Of a stretch of DNA of 64,000 bases, positions 41,301-50,884 are shown in pieces. Every line of letters starts with the position of its first letter. Positions within the stretch are counted from its first letter, which is position 1. This DNA is from Bacteroides sp. Marseille-P3684 (GTDB taxonomy: Bacteria; Bacteroidota; Bacteroidia; Bacteroidales; Bacteroidaceae). Below the pieces are notes generated by a model. The model worked only from the letters and a program-made list of their open reading frames with translations, was not told where the DNA came from and made no database searches. The translations under genes were made by a program, and so were the position numbers. The DNA is taken from the NCBI RefSeq assembly GCF_900291465.1, contig NZ_LT985808.1, positions 1,605,912-1,669,911 of the forward strand. The letters run 5' to 3'.

Positions 41301-42950
41301 ATGAAAAGCAAAACTTTATTTTTCTCGTTGCTATGTCCGGCTATCCTGTCGTGCAGTACAGCCCATCAGCCTTCCTGTCAGGTGCCGGTCTCTGAAGCCG
41401 ATGAGCCCATGATGAAGGGCAAGTTCGAACCCACCTGGGAGTCGTTGAAGCATTACAAGGTCCCGGAATGGTATCGGAATGCAAAATTCGGTATCTGGGC
41501 ACACTGGGGACCACAATGTGTAGAGGGTACGGGCGACTGGATGGCCCGGTCCATGTATATGGAAGGGTCTCCGGTGTATAACTATCATGTGGAACACTAT
41601 GGACATCCCTCGGAGGTGGGTTTCAAGGATGTCATTCCCTCTTTTAAGGCGGAGCACTGGAACCCGGATTCACTGGTGGCCTTTTATAAAAAGATAGGTG
41701 CGCAATATTTCTTTGCCTTGGGGAATCATCATGACAACTTTGACCTTTGGGACAGCAAGTACCATCCTTGGAATTCCGTGAATATGGGACCGAAACGTGA
41801 TGTGCTGGCAGAATGGGAGAAGGCAGCCCGCAAACAGGGACTTCCCTTCGGCATCAGCCTGCATGCCGATCACGCATGGACCTGGTATGAGCCTGCCCAA
41901 CGCCACGACACGATTGGTCCGAAGAAAGGCATCCCTTATGATGGCAAGCTGACCAAAGCGGACGGAAAAGGCAAGTGGTGGGAAGGATACGACCCGCAGG
42001 ACTTGTATGCACAGAACCATCCATTGAGTGAAAACAGTTGGGATGACGGCATGATCCATCGGCAATGGGCGTGGGGAGATGGCGCCTGTCTGCCTACCCG
42101 GGAGTATGTGACCAACTTTTACAATCGCACCTTGGAGGTGATAAACAGGTACAATCCCGATATCCTGTATTTTGATGTGACGGTTCTTCCGTTCTATCCG
42201 ATTAGTGACGCCGGGCTGAAAATAGCTGCCCACTTTTACAATCACAACATGGCTACACATGACGGGAAGCTGGAGGCTGTGCTGAATGGCAAGATTCTGG
42301 ACGACGAACAGCGCAAGGCCCTGGTGTGGGATGTCGAACGTGGTGCACCCAATCAAATCATAGCTGACAAATGGCAGACCTGCACCTGCCTGGGAGGATG
42401 GCATTATGACCGCTCCTACTATGATAACGACAGGTATAAGTCGGCTGCTGACGTGGTGAAGTTATTGATAGACGTGGTCAGCAAGAACGGGAATCTGTTG
42501 CTGAGTGTGCCTTTGCGTGCCGACGGTACGTTTGATGATAAGGAAGAGAAGATCCTGATGGAGTTCGGCGATTGGATGAATACCAACAAAGAGGCGATTT
42601 ATGATACGCAGCCTTGGAAAGTGTTCGGTGAAGGTCCGATAGCCAATTCGGACATTGCAATCAATGCCCAGGGTTTCAATGAGGGGTCTTATACGAATGC
42701 GACAGCCCAAGAGATTCGTTTTACACAAAAGGGTGAAGCCCTGTATGTGACAGCTCTGGCATGGCCGAAGGACAAGCAGGTGGTCGTCAAATCACTGTCG
42801 CAAGGGAATGACCTTTATCCCGGGAAGATAAGTCAGGTAGAATTGCTTGGTTACGGAACGGTGGATTTCAACCGCACAGCCGAAGGACTGGTCATCAATC
42901 TTCCGGATAAACCGCTGAACAGAATCGCTCCGGTATTCAAGGTGGAATAA
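41301..42950 (+). CDS. Alpha-L-fucosidase (GH29) lipoprotein
   Basis: 549 residues. A lipoprotein signal (LFFSLLCPAILSC, Cys18) and then the GH29 barrel: WYRNAKFGIWAHWGPQCVEG, YFFALGNHHDNFDLWDSKYHPWNS, GISLHADHAWTWYE. The nucleophile Asp is in NPDILYFDVTVL (residue 292), where family members usually read WFD. NLLLSVPLRADGTFDDKEEKIL marks the end of the barrel, and a small C-terminal beta-sandwich follows. It releases L-fucose from host or plant glycans. It is the first gene of a unit with SusC and SusD, so it is probably induced with them by the AraC protein. Confidence 0.93.
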   Translation: MKSKTLFFSLLCPAILSCSTAHQPSCQVPVSEADEPMMKGKFEPTWESLKHYKVPEWYRNAKFGIWAHWGPQCVEGTGDWMARSMYMEGSPVYNYHVEHYGHPSEVGFKDVIPSFKAEHWNPDSLVAFYKKIGAQYFFALGNHHDNFDLWDSKYHPWNSVNMGPKRDVLAEWEKAARKQGLPFGISLHADHAWTWYEPAQRHDTIGPKKGIPYDGKLTKADGKGKWWEGYDPQDLYAQNHPLSENSWDDGMIHRQWAWGDGACLPTREYVTNFYNRTLEVINRYNPDILYFDVTVLPFYPISDAGLKIAAHFYNHNMATHDGKLEAVLNGKILDDEQRKALVWDVERGAPNQIIADKWQTCTCLGGWHYDRSYYDNDRYKSAADVVKLLIDVVSKNGNLLLSVPLRADGTFDDKEEKILMEFGDWMNTNKEAIYDTQPWKVFGEGPIANSDIAINAQGFNEGSYTNATAQEIRFTQKGEALYVTALAWPKDKQVVVKSLSQGNDLYPGKISQVELLGYGTVDFNRTAEGLVINLPDKPLNRIAPVFKVE

Positions 42951-43062
42951 GTGGAGATAGAACCTTTTTAACCCATAAGGAATGAATAGCGATTGGAGAC
43001 TGGTTGCCTGGTATCCAGTCTGCTACCGTATTGTATCAGTTGAATAATATAAATCTTTGTAT

Positions 43063-46000
43063 ATGAGGAATCATGTTTGTATGAAGAGTGTATGGATGGC
43101 ACGAATTGTCTTCCTGCTCATGGTCTGCTTTGTTGGCGTGGTTGAGTCACAGGGACAAAGTTATGTGAAAGGTACTGTTTCAGACAGTAACGGTGAACCG
43201 TTAATCGGGGTAAGTATTTTGGTGAAAGGTGAACTGAAGGGTGTAATCAGTGACATCAATGGAGGCTATTCCATCCCGGCGGATGTCAGTGATGTCCTTC
43301 AATTCAGTTATGTAGGATATGTCACTCAGGAAATTAAAGTCGGCAATGATCGAATCATAAATGTGACATTGGAGGAAGACACCAGACAGTTGGAAGAAGT
43401 GGTTGTTGTGGGTTATGGAACCCAGAAGAAGGTCAATTTGACGGGTGCCGTATCGTCTGTCAGTGCCGACGAGTTGGCTAATAAGCCTGTCATGAGCACA
43501 GCCCAGGCAATCGCCGGTCTGGCTCCCGGGTTGAGTGTTGTTTCAAATTCCGGACGTCCCGGTGCAGGCGCTCGTGTGAAGATTCGTGGTACCGGGACTT
43601 TTTCCAATGCAGGTACAGATCCGTTGGTATTGATTGATGGCCTGTCCGGGAGTATGGATGATGTAGACCCCAATGATATTGAAAGCATTTCGTTTTTGAA
43701 AGATGCGGCTTCGGCTTCTATCTACGGTAACCGCGCTGCAAATGGGGTTATCCTGATTGAAACAAAGAAGGGTAAGAAAGGTAAGACATCCATCTCCTAC
43801 AATGCTATTTTCGGTTGGCAGACACCGACAGAACTGCCGGAGTTCCTCGATTCATGGGAATATGCGGAGTATTATAATATGGCAATGCGCAATATGGGGT
43901 TGGTTGAGGCTTATTCGGATGAGGATATTCAAAAATATCGGAATGGGTCTGACCCTGATAACTATCCCAATGTGAACCATCTGAAAGAACTGTTGGACAC
44001 CGGTTCGGGTTTTCAGCATCAACATAACATCAGTTTAAGAGGAGGAAATGACCGGACCAGCTACAACCTGGCTGTCGGTTATCGTAAGCAGAACGGTTTG
44101 ACGGAAAAGACTTCCAATGAGCGCATGACTGCCATTCTTTCTTTACAGACTCTGTTGACCGACCGGTTGTCGCTGAATCTGAACGTCAATGCATTTAATA
44201 ACAATTATGATGCACCTAACGGTGAGCCACAGAGCATCGATGGTATCATCGGTTATGCGGTGCGTGAACCGGTCGTTATTGCAGGTAAGAAGTCGGACGG
44301 CACCTTTGGCTATCAGGACAATTACAGTCCGGAAGCATGGTTGGCGGGTGAATCATTTGTGCATAATATTAACCGGAATATCAGTGCATCAGCCCAACTG
44401 AAATGGAATACCCCGGTTGAAGGTCTGTCATTCTCAGGAAAAGCGGGTGTAAATTATTGGACCAAGTATGATAAAGCCTATCGTGCAGAAACGTATTTTG
44501 ATAATTCGAAGACTGTCGGCCCCTCTACATTGAACATTTGGTCGGGAAACAACACGTATACCACTTTGGAAGCCTTGGTGAACTATGAGAGAACTTTCAG
44601 GGATATCCATGCGTTGAAGGTTTTGGCTGGTACCTCAGTGGAACAATCTGCAAATCGTGAATTGTCAGGGTATCGTAATACATTTCCTAATAATTTCTTG
44701 TATGAGCTAGGTTCCGGAGATGCGTCTACTGCAACGAATGGTAGCGTCTTGGATGAATATGCGTTAGTCTCTTTTTTCGGACGGTTTAACTACTCGTTCA
44801 AGGACCGTTATCTGCTGGAAGGAAACTTGCGTTGTGACGCTTCTTCCCGTTTTGCCAAGGATAACCGTTGGGGTATTTTCCCTTCCGTGTCAGTAGGTTG
44901 GAGAGTGTCTGAAGAAGATTTCTGGAAAAACAGCAAGGTGGCTGACATTTTTGACAATTTGAAAATACGTTTGTCTTACGGTGTCCTGGGTAACCAGAAT
45001 ATTGGAACCTATCCCTACCAGCAGGTGTATGATTTGGGACATAACTATCCGTTGGGCAATCCTGCGACATTGGTATCCGGTACCTATGTCTCAACTTACA
45101 AGAATCAGGATATTACATGGGAGAAAACAGCCATCACGAATGTGGGTCTGGATTTCAGTATGTTCAAGGGGGTCATAAATGGTACTGTGGAATATTTCTA
45201 TAAGTATACTTCGGATATTCTGGCACCGCTGGAGGTGACTGGGATTATGGGACGTGGCGTCGGTGAATCCAATGTCGGAGCTGTATCTAATAGAGGTATT
45301 GAAATGAATCTTTCATTCAATGGACATATTGGCAACGGATTCCGATTCAGTATTGCTCCGAACTTTACATGGGTGAAGAATGCGGTGGAAGAATTGGCCA
45401 ATGGAGCCAGGAAAGAGATAAACAACAATCGTATTGTGGGGCAGCCGCTTGGCATTATTTATGGTTATCAGACAGATGGTTTGTTTGTCGACCAAGCTGA
45501 AATTGATGCAGCTCCCGAGCAGCTTGTCGGAAAGGGAAGCCTGAAGCCCGGTTATGTGAAATACAAAGATATCAGCGGTCCGGACGGTGTACCCGACGGG
45601 AAGGTCGATGCGGAATATGATCGAACTGTCCTGGGAAGCACATTGCCTAAGTTCTATTATGGTCTGAATCTGTCAGCCTCTTATAAAGGAGTGGATTTCT
45701 CTGCTTTGCTTCAAGGTTTGGGTGGCTACCAGCGTCTGATTGGTTCCTATATGGCATACGCCTTTTATAATAATGGTAATATCCAGCGTTGGCAGGCCGA
45801 TCACTGTTGGACAGTGGATAATCCGGATAAATGGGCAGAATATCCGCGCATTGAGACCTTGAACATGAATAATCCCAATCTCCAGACCTCGGATTATTGG
45901 ATGCGTAATGCCAGCTTCTTGCGTGTCAAGAATATACAATTGGGATATACACTGCCCGGAGCAATGACCAGGAAATTCGGTATTGAGAAATTACGTTTGT

Positions 46001-46140
46001 ACGTGAGCGGGCAGAACCTGTATAGCTTCAACGGTTTCTATAAGGGATGGGATCCGGAAAATGAAATCGGTACAGGCGATCAACCGTCGTACTATCCGAC
46101 AACAGCAGTTTATTCCTTTGGTATTAATTTAAACTTCTAA
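43063..46140 (+). CDS. SusC/RagA family TonB-linked outer membrane transporter
   Basis: 1025 residues, complete. Signal peptide near WMARIVFLLMVCFVGVVESQGQS, CarboxypepD-like domain (VKGTVSDSNGEPLIGVSILVKGELKGVISDINGGYSI), the linker LEEVVVVGYGTQKK (TonB box region), plug (TAQAIAGLAPGLSVVSNSGRPGAGARVKIRGTGTF...PLVLIDGLSG), then the barrel to a terminal strand YSFGINLNF. The family's typical DPNDIESISFLKDAASASIYGNRAANGVILIETKKGK is intact. The ATG at 43063 was used; 43081 is an alternative. It imports an oligosaccharide with the SusD protein encoded 5 bp downstream, probably a fucose-containing one given the GH29 gene. Confidence 0.95.
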   Translation: MRNHVCMKSVWMARIVFLLMVCFVGVVESQGQSYVKGTVSDSNGEPLIGVSILVKGELKGVISDINGGYSIPADVSDVLQFSYVGYVTQEIKVGNDRIINVTLEEDTRQLEEVVVVGYGTQKKVNLTGAVSSVSADELANKPVMSTAQAIAGLAPGLSVVSNSGRPGAGARVKIRGTGTFSNAGTDPLVLIDGLSGSMDDVDPNDIESISFLKDAASASIYGNRAANGVILIETKKGKKGKTSISYNAIFGWQTPTELPEFLDSWEYAEYYNMAMRNMGLVEAYSDEDIQKYRNGSDPDNYPNVNHLKELLDTGSGFQHQHNISLRGGNDRTSYNLAVGYRKQNGLTEKTSNERMTAILSLQTLLTDRLSLNLNVNAFNNNYDAPNGEPQSIDGIIGYAVREPVVIAGKKSDGTFGYQDNYSPEAWLAGESFVHNINRNISASAQLKWNTPVEGLSFSGKAGVNYWTKYDKAYRAETYFDNSKTVGPSTLNIWSGNNTYTTLEALVNYERTFRDIHALKVLAGTSVEQSANRELSGYRNTFPNNFLYELGSGDASTATNGSVLDEYALVSFFGRFNYSFKDRYLLEGNLRCDASSRFAKDNRWGIFPSVSVGWRVSEEDFWKNSKVADIFDNLKIRLSYGVLGNQNIGTYPYQQVYDLGHNYPLGNPATLVSGTYVSTYKNQDITWEKTAITNVGLDFSMFKGVINGTVEYFYKYTSDILAPLEVTGIMGRGVGESNVGAVSNRGIEMNLSFNGHIGNGFRFSIAPNFTWVKNAVEELANGARKEINNNRIVGQPLGIIYGYQTDGLFVDQAEIDAAPEQLVGKGSLKPGYVKYKDISGPDGVPDGKVDAEYDRTVLGSTLPKFYYGLNLSASYKGVDFSALLQGLGGYQRLIGSYMAYAFYNNGNIQRWQADHCWTVDNPDKWAEYPRIETLNMNNPNLQTSDYWMRNASFLRVKNIQLGYTLPGAMTRKFGIEKLRLYVSGQNLYSFNGFYKGWDPENEIGTGDQPSYYPTTAVYSFGINLNF

Positions 46141-46145
46141 GCTAA

Positions 46146-47849
46146 ATGAAAAGAGATATGAATGCACTCTATACACGTGTGACTCACACGATCAAATTAG
46201 GCTTATCCTTTCTGCTCTTGTTGGGAGGGGCCTGTGGATGTTCCGACTTATTGGATAAAAGCCCGAATTCGTCGATCGCAGACGGGAACTTCTGGAATAA
46301 TGAGAAAGATGCCTATATGGCACTGGTGGGTTGTTATGTTTTTCCAAGTGGATGGACGAATGATGATTTTGCTACACCGTGTGGACAAATATACCTGGAC
46401 TGCTGTGGTGGAAACGGTGTGGAGAAGGAGAACTTCACCAGCATGATGGCAGGAGTCAATTGCTTGCCTACAAATAGTAACATAGAGCGTTTTTGGGACA
46501 ATGCCTATTGGATGATAGCCAAACAAAACAATTTCTTGGTTAATGTGGTGAACTGTCCGATGAAAGATGAACAGCTACGGGCACAGTTCATCTCAGAAGC
46601 AAAATGCTTGCGTGCTTACTACCTGTTCTATCTGGCATTCCATTTTAAGAATGTACCGATGCCGTTGACTAATTTGACATTGGGAGAAGCCAACACTATC
46701 AGCCAGACATCTCAGTCGGAGGTGTACAATCAGCTGGAGTCTGACCTTCGGGAGGCTATAGATGTGCTGCCGGACCGTTATGATGCGTCCAACTATGGAC
46801 GTTTTACCAGGAATGCGGCACGTGTGTTGCTTAGTCGTATTTATCTGGCACAGGACAGATGGGCTGACGCTGCCGGTGTTCTGAAGGCAGTCATTGATTC
46901 CGGTCTGTATCAGCTGGATCGCAGAAACGGAGATGATAGCTACGAGAAACTCTTCTGGGTCGGTGGGGAATACAGTCCGGAAACCATCTTCTGCATGATG
47001 GCTCTGGCAGATAAATATACGACCGTACGTTATCAATATCAGTATCCGGAGTGTGCTTATGGAGGCTGGCATCAGTTTACCGCTTACAATGAGTTGGTCA
47101 AGGATTATTTTTGTACAGATGGAAAAGACATTGAAACTTCTGCTGTGTATGACGACAATGATCCTTATGCCAACCGTGATCTCCGTTTGTATGCCACGGT
47201 ATTTCTGCCTCCGTTGGGTTCCTATCCGGGGACAAAATATAATGACCTGACTTATGATTGTTTTAAAGGACCTAATACGGCTGACAGTTACAACCGTTAT
47301 CCGTTGTCCAATGGATATTGCATTAAGAAGGGATGCGATCCTTCCGTGACGAGCAACATTGCTTCGACGCCGACTTATACACCTCTGATGCGCTATGCAG
47401 AGGTCTTGTTGAGTTACTTGGAAGCCCTGAATGAATCGGCTCCCGGTGAGGTGACTCAGGATGTGTTGAATCTGACCATTAACGATATTCGTGATCGTGT
47501 GAAGTTGCCCGGTTATACCAAAGCCGAGCTTAATTCGCAAGAGGCAGTCCGTAAGGCCGTCCGCAAGGAGAGGAGAGTGGAGCTGGCTTTTGAGGGCTTC
47601 CGCTATTTTGATGTATTGCGTTGGGGAATTGCCGAACAGGTCCTGAACCATACCTTTACCGGGGTGAAACTGTCTGATAACCCGAATGACAGGAATTACC
47701 GTGGTAAGGGATCGACAGCTTCTTCGGTAGATAAGAACATGTATTACCAATTTGAAACCCGCTCATGGGCCGCTCATAACCGTTACTTCCCTATTCCGCA
47801 ATCAGAGATGAATGTGGATGGGAATCTTATACAAAACGATGGCTACTGA
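46146..47849 (+). CDS. SusD/RagB family surface lipoprotein
   Basis: 567 residues. Lipoprotein signal ending LLLLGGACGC, then SDLLDKSPNSSIADGNFWNNEKDAYMALVGCY, the typical SusD opening. The helical core includes AQFISEAKCLRAYYLFYLAFHFKNVPM and RNAARVLLSRIYLAQDRWADAAGVLKAVIDSGLY. The C-terminal signature AVRKAVRKERRVELAFEGFRYFDVLRWGIAEQVLN and RYFPIPQSEMNVDGNLIQNDGY is complete. It is the glycan-binding lid of the neighbouring SusC. The operon is closed by a terminator right after it. Confidence 0.95.
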   Translation: MKRDMNALYTRVTHTIKLGLSFLLLLGGACGCSDLLDKSPNSSIADGNFWNNEKDAYMALVGCYVFPSGWTNDDFATPCGQIYLDCCGGNGVEKENFTSMMAGVNCLPTNSNIERFWDNAYWMIAKQNNFLVNVVNCPMKDEQLRAQFISEAKCLRAYYLFYLAFHFKNVPMPLTNLTLGEANTISQTSQSEVYNQLESDLREAIDVLPDRYDASNYGRFTRNAARVLLSRIYLAQDRWADAAGVLKAVIDSGLYQLDRRNGDDSYEKLFWVGGEYSPETIFCMMALADKYTTVRYQYQYPECAYGGWHQFTAYNELVKDYFCTDGKDIETSAVYDDNDPYANRDLRLYATVFLPPLGSYPGTKYNDLTYDCFKGPNTADSYNRYPLSNGYCIKKGCDPSVTSNIASTPTYTPLMRYAEVLLSYLEALNESAPGEVTQDVLNLTINDIRDRVKLPGYTKAELNSQEAVRKAVRKERRVELAFEGFRYFDVLRWGIAEQVLNHTFTGVKLSDNPNDRNYRGKGSTASSVDKNMYYQFETRSWAAHNRYFPIPQSEMNVDGNLIQNDGY

Positions 47850-47866
47850 TTGAGAATCTGTTTGGA

Positions 47867-47901
47867 AAAGCCTGCTCTAACTGGGTTGGGGCAGGCTTTT
47901 T
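47867..47901 (+). terminator. Terminator after the second SusD
   Basis: AAAAGCCTGC pairs with GCAGGCTTTT around a 14-base loop, ending in T5. Confidence 0.75.
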
Positions 47902-47944
47902 CTCAGGTGTATTGAATGAATTAATTAATGCTTTGTGATTGACC

Positions 47945-48331
47945 ATGAATCAACAACAAGGATATTTGGAACGGGGGTACGCTTTCCCCACCAAGCGTTA
48001 TTGTCAAGTGTTGAGCTTGAAGGATAATCCGGCCTTGATAGCTGAGTACCGTAGAATACATGGTGCAGCTGAATCGTGGGCGGAAATACGAGAAGGAATC
48101 CGTTCGGTTGGAATTTTAGAGATGGAGATATACATATCCGGTTCTCAAGCTTTTATGATTGTGGAAACACCTTTGGAGTTTGAGTGGGATAAAGCGATGG
48201 AGCAATTAGCTCATTTGCCTCGTCAACAGGAATGGGAGGACTACGTGTCTCGTTTCCAACAATGTGCTCCGGGGAGCACATCTGGTCAAAAGTGGAAACT
48301 GATGGAACGGATATTTTACTTGTATGAGTAG
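47945..48331 (+). CDS. L-rhamnose/L-fucose mutarotase family protein (RhaM-like)
   Basis: 128 residues. The pattern RYCQVLSLKDNPALIAEYRRIHG...WAEIREGIRSVGILEMEIYISGSQAFMIVETPLEFEWDKAMEQLAHLPRQQEWEDYVSRFQ is the RhaM fold, which interconverts anomers of L-rhamnose and related 6-deoxy sugars. Beside a fucosidase the substrate may be L-fucose, but that is inference from context. It follows the SusD terminator, so read-through or an unseen promoter would be needed. The ATG at 47945 was chosen over a TTG two codons earlier. Confidence 0.87.
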   Translation: MNQQQGYLERGYAFPTKRYCQVLSLKDNPALIAEYRRIHGAAESWAEIREGIRSVGILEMEIYISGSQAFMIVETPLEFEWDKAMEQLAHLPRQQEWEDYVSRFQQCAPGSTSGQKWKLMERIFYLYE

Positions 48332-48450
48332 TTGGATGGAGGACTTTTTATCTCTTTAAGTTACTTGTCTCCTCCCTCCATACGCATCTCCTTCCTGCCT
48401 TTTCGAGTAAGGTATTACGCGGGAGATACGTAGGGGGAGTCTGCTCCGGT

Positions 48451-49122
48451 TTAGTGTGCTGCTCCTGCCGGAAGCATGTCGGGCAGGCTGGACTGGATGA
48501 TGTCGATCAGGATGGGGCGTGCTCCACTGACGAAACATTCCACGGCAATGACCATCAGGATGAGTCCCATCAGTCGCATCATGACGTTGTTGCCGGTTTC
48601 TCCGATCAGGTCTACCAGGCGGGTCGATTCTTTCAGGATAAAATAAGTCAGCAGATAGACAAGGGCTATGATGCCGACCAGTATGGCAACCATGCTCCAC
48701 GATGTAGACTCGTCCATCAGCATGATGCCATTGGCTATTGCACCCGGACCACACAACATGGGGATGGAAAGTGGGGTGATGGAGATGTCATTGGCATACG
48801 TACGGATTTCCTCGTTCTTCAGTTTGACATTCGTGTAACGTGCCTGCAGCATGTCATAGCCAATCTTGATGATGATGAATCCGGCAGCTATACGGAAGCC
48901 GTTGGTGGAGATACCGAAGAACTTGAACAGGAACTGTCCGGAAAAAGTGAATACGATCAGGATAAGAAATGAGATAATGGTCGCTCTTTTCACAATGCGC
49001 TGTCGTTCGTCTTTGCTCATTCCCTGTGTCATGGTAAGGAACACAGGCATGGTGCCCAGCGGGTTGGTCAACGTGAAGAATGAAGTGAAACACAATAAGG
49101 CAAATGGAAGTAGTGAGTCCAT
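48451..49122 (-). CDS. MarC family integral membrane protein (second copy)
   Basis: 223 residues with six hydrophobic segments. MarC signatures: LLCFTSFFTLTNPLGTMPVFLTMTQGM at the N-terminus and PLSIPMLCGPGAIANGIMLM in the middle, followed by LVGIIALVYLLTYFIL and NNVMMRLMGLILMVIAVECFVSGARP. It is longer than the copy at 13.1 kb and closer to the classical UPF0056 pattern (NPLGTMPVF). A longer start at 49179 is possible because the -7 element lies upstream of both. It is convergent with the mutarotase gene. Confidence 0.9.
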   Translation of the reverse strand: MDSLLPFALLCFTSFFTLTNPLGTMPVFLTMTQGMSKDERQRIVKRATIISFLILIVFTFSGQFLFKFFGISTNGFRIAAGFIIIKIGYDMLQARYTNVKLKNEEIRTYANDISITPLSIPMLCGPGAIANGIMLMDESTSWSMVAILVGIIALVYLLTYFILKESTRLVDLIGETGNNVMMRLMGLILMVIAVECFVSGARPILIDIIQSSLPDMLPAGAAH

Positions 49123-49211
49123 ACGTTTTCTTGTTTTATTGATTGGTACCTGGTTGAGAGCCGTTTTGAGTCCTCCCATACGGTGGATGAATCCGGCTCT
49201 GATTGACGCGC

Positions 49212-49219
49212 CAAAAATA
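49212..49219 (-). promoter_or_regulatory. -7 element for the second marC
   Basis: The minus strand reads TATTTTTG, matching TAnnTTTG, 89 bp before the chosen ATG. Confidence 0.4.
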
Positions 49220-49292
49220 ACAATTCTTCATTCGAGTCAACACTCATAAAGAGAGAAAGTGCATAAATCCTGCTAAAAAACATATAATTCGC

Positions 49293-49322
49293 TTGTATAT
49301 TCCAAAAAAGTCTCTACCTTTG
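49293..49322 (+). promoter_or_regulatory. Promoter of tRNA-Lys
   Basis: TTG at 49293-49295, 19-bp spacer, TACCTTTG at 49315-49322. Confidence 0.75.
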
Positions 49323-49356
49323 CACCGCAATTCAGAAATGAATGCATCAAAGGTTT

Positions 49357-49432
49357 GATTCGCTAGCTCAGCTGGTAGAGCACAACACTTTTAATGTTGG
49401 GGTCCTGGGTTCGAGCCCCAGGCGGATCACCA
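49357..49432 (+). tRNA. tRNA-Lys (anticodon TTT)
   Basis: A 76-base cloverleaf including encoded CCA (49430-49432). Acceptor GATTCGC/GCGGATC, anticodon arm CAACA-CTTTTAA-TGTTG, T-arm CTGGGTTCGAGCCCCAG. Confidence 0.95.
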
Positions 49433-49440
49433 AAAGAATG

Positions 49441-49477
49441 AAAGCCGCTGATAATTAACCGTTATCAGCGGCTTTTC
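49441..49477 (+). terminator. Terminator after tRNA-Lys
   Basis: AAAGCCGCTGATAA pairs perfectly with TTATCAGCGGCTTT around an 8-base loop and ends in TTTT. Confidence 0.8.
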
Positions 49478-49603
49478 TTATTACGTCCAGTACGAACATT
49501 CTCACCATCAGTTAGGACTCTGAAATCATTCTGTATGCCGTACAAGTCGCATTGAAAACAATGTTTTTATGGGTATAACCATAAACAATAGATAGATATG
49601 CGC

Positions 49604-49611
49604 TATATTTG
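49604..49611 (+). promoter_or_regulatory. -7 element for the AAA/DUF4143 gene
   Basis: TATATTTG matches TAnnTTTG, 27 bp before the ATG. Confidence 0.5.
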
Positions 49612-49638
49612 CAGGTGTAATCATAAATACAAGTGGGC

Positions 49639-50856
49639 ATGATAGAAAGAGAACTGTATATGAATCAAATCCACCCCTTCATGAACCGTCCGTTTGTCAA
49701 GGTGATAGCCGGTATCCGTCGGTGTGGAAAGTCGGTTGTGTTGCAACTGATTGCAGAAGAATTGAAGCATCAGGGAGTTACAGAAGAGCGTATTGTCTAT
49801 ATGAACTTTGAGAGTTTTGAATGGATGGATATCGCTGATGCAAAAGCCTTGTATCTGTATATCAAGGCTAAAGTGGAAAAGACCAGTGGAAGAGTATACA
49901 TCTTGTTGGATGAAATACAGGAAGTGAAAGATTGGGAGAAGGCTGTCAATTCTTTCATGGTGGATTGGGATGTGGATGTGTATGTAACCGGCTCCAACTC
50001 CCGGTTGCTTTCCTCCGAGTTGTCCACCTATCTGGCAGGCAGATACGTCAGTTTTCATGTCATGCCGTTGTCCTTTAATGAATATCTGTTGTTTCACGGT
50101 ATAAATTCGGATAGCAAGGACGTATTGAGGGAAGAGTTTCAGAAATACCTTCGTATGGGAGGTTTCCCGGCCGTTCATACGGGCGATTACAGCCTCGAAT
50201 CTATTTATAAGCTGGTATATGACATCTATTCTTCCGTCATCCTGCGCGACACGGTACAGCGGCACGGTATCCGCAACGTGGAATTGCTGGAACGGGTGGT
50301 ACGCTTCGTGTTTGATAATATCGGCAGCCGGCTCAACGCAAAGAATATTGCCGACTACTTCAAGAGTCAGCAACGTCGGGTGGATATCAACACTGTTTAT
50401 AATTACCTGAATGCCTTGCAGGGCGCGTTCATCATCCAGCGTGTGCCTCGTTACGACATCAAGGGGAAAGAACAGTTGCAGACCAATGAGAAGTATTTTG
50501 TCAGCGACTTGTCGCTGGTTTATGCCGTGATGGGTTATAAAGACCGGATGATTTCGGGTGCGTTGGAAAACATAGTCTATTGGGAGATGAAGCGTCGCGG
50601 ATATGATACATTTATCGGAAAGCAGGACAGTCGTGAAGTCGATTTCGTAGGCATCCGCAGGGACGAAAAGATTTATGTCCAGGTAACCTATCGGATGGAA
50701 TCGGACACAACGGTGGAGCGTGAATTTGCCCCTTTGCTTGACATTAGCGATCATTATCCCAAATTTGTTGTGAGTATGGATGATGTTTGGCAGGACAACA
50801 TAGAGGGGGTAAGACATCGGCACATTGCTGATTTCCTGACGGATGAGAATTGGTAG
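49639..50856 (+). CDS. AAA-family ATPase with DUF4143 domain
   Basis: 405 residues. The AAA_14 part has Walker A GIRRCGKS (near residue 26) and Walker B YILLDEIQ, with a sensor segment VYVTGSNSRLLSSE. A winged-helix region and the DUF4143 domain follow; the latter ends in a PD-(D/E)XK-like core (DTFIGKQDSREVDFVGIRRDEKIYVQVTYRM). Such proteins are common, patchily distributed and often in genomic islands; some are toxin-like, but the function is not established. It lies between tRNA-Lys and an insertion sequence that landed 14 bp beyond its stop. Confidence 0.9.
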   Translation: MIERELYMNQIHPFMNRPFVKVIAGIRRCGKSVVLQLIAEELKHQGVTEERIVYMNFESFEWMDIADAKALYLYIKAKVEKTSGRVYILLDEIQEVKDWEKAVNSFMVDWDVDVYVTGSNSRLLSSELSTYLAGRYVSFHVMPLSFNEYLLFHGINSDSKDVLREEFQKYLRMGGFPAVHTGDYSLESIYKLVYDIYSSVILRDTVQRHGIRNVELLERVVRFVFDNIGSRLNAKNIADYFKSQQRRVDINTVYNYLNALQGAFIIQRVPRYDIKGKEQLQTNEKYFVSDLSLVYAVMGYKDRMISGALENIVYWEMKRRGYDTFIGKQDSREVDFVGIRRDEKIYVQVTYRMESDTTVEREFAPLLDISDHYPKFVVSMDDVWQDNIEGVRHRHIADFLTDENW

Positions 50857-50862
50857 CATCCG

Positions 50863-50870
50863 GAAATCAA
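50863..50870 (+). repeat. 8-bp target duplication, left copy
   Basis: GAAATCAA abuts the left inverted repeat of the insertion sequence and is repeated exactly at 52294-52301. Confidence 0.9.
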
Positions 50871-50884
50871 GGAGCAGTAGAAAA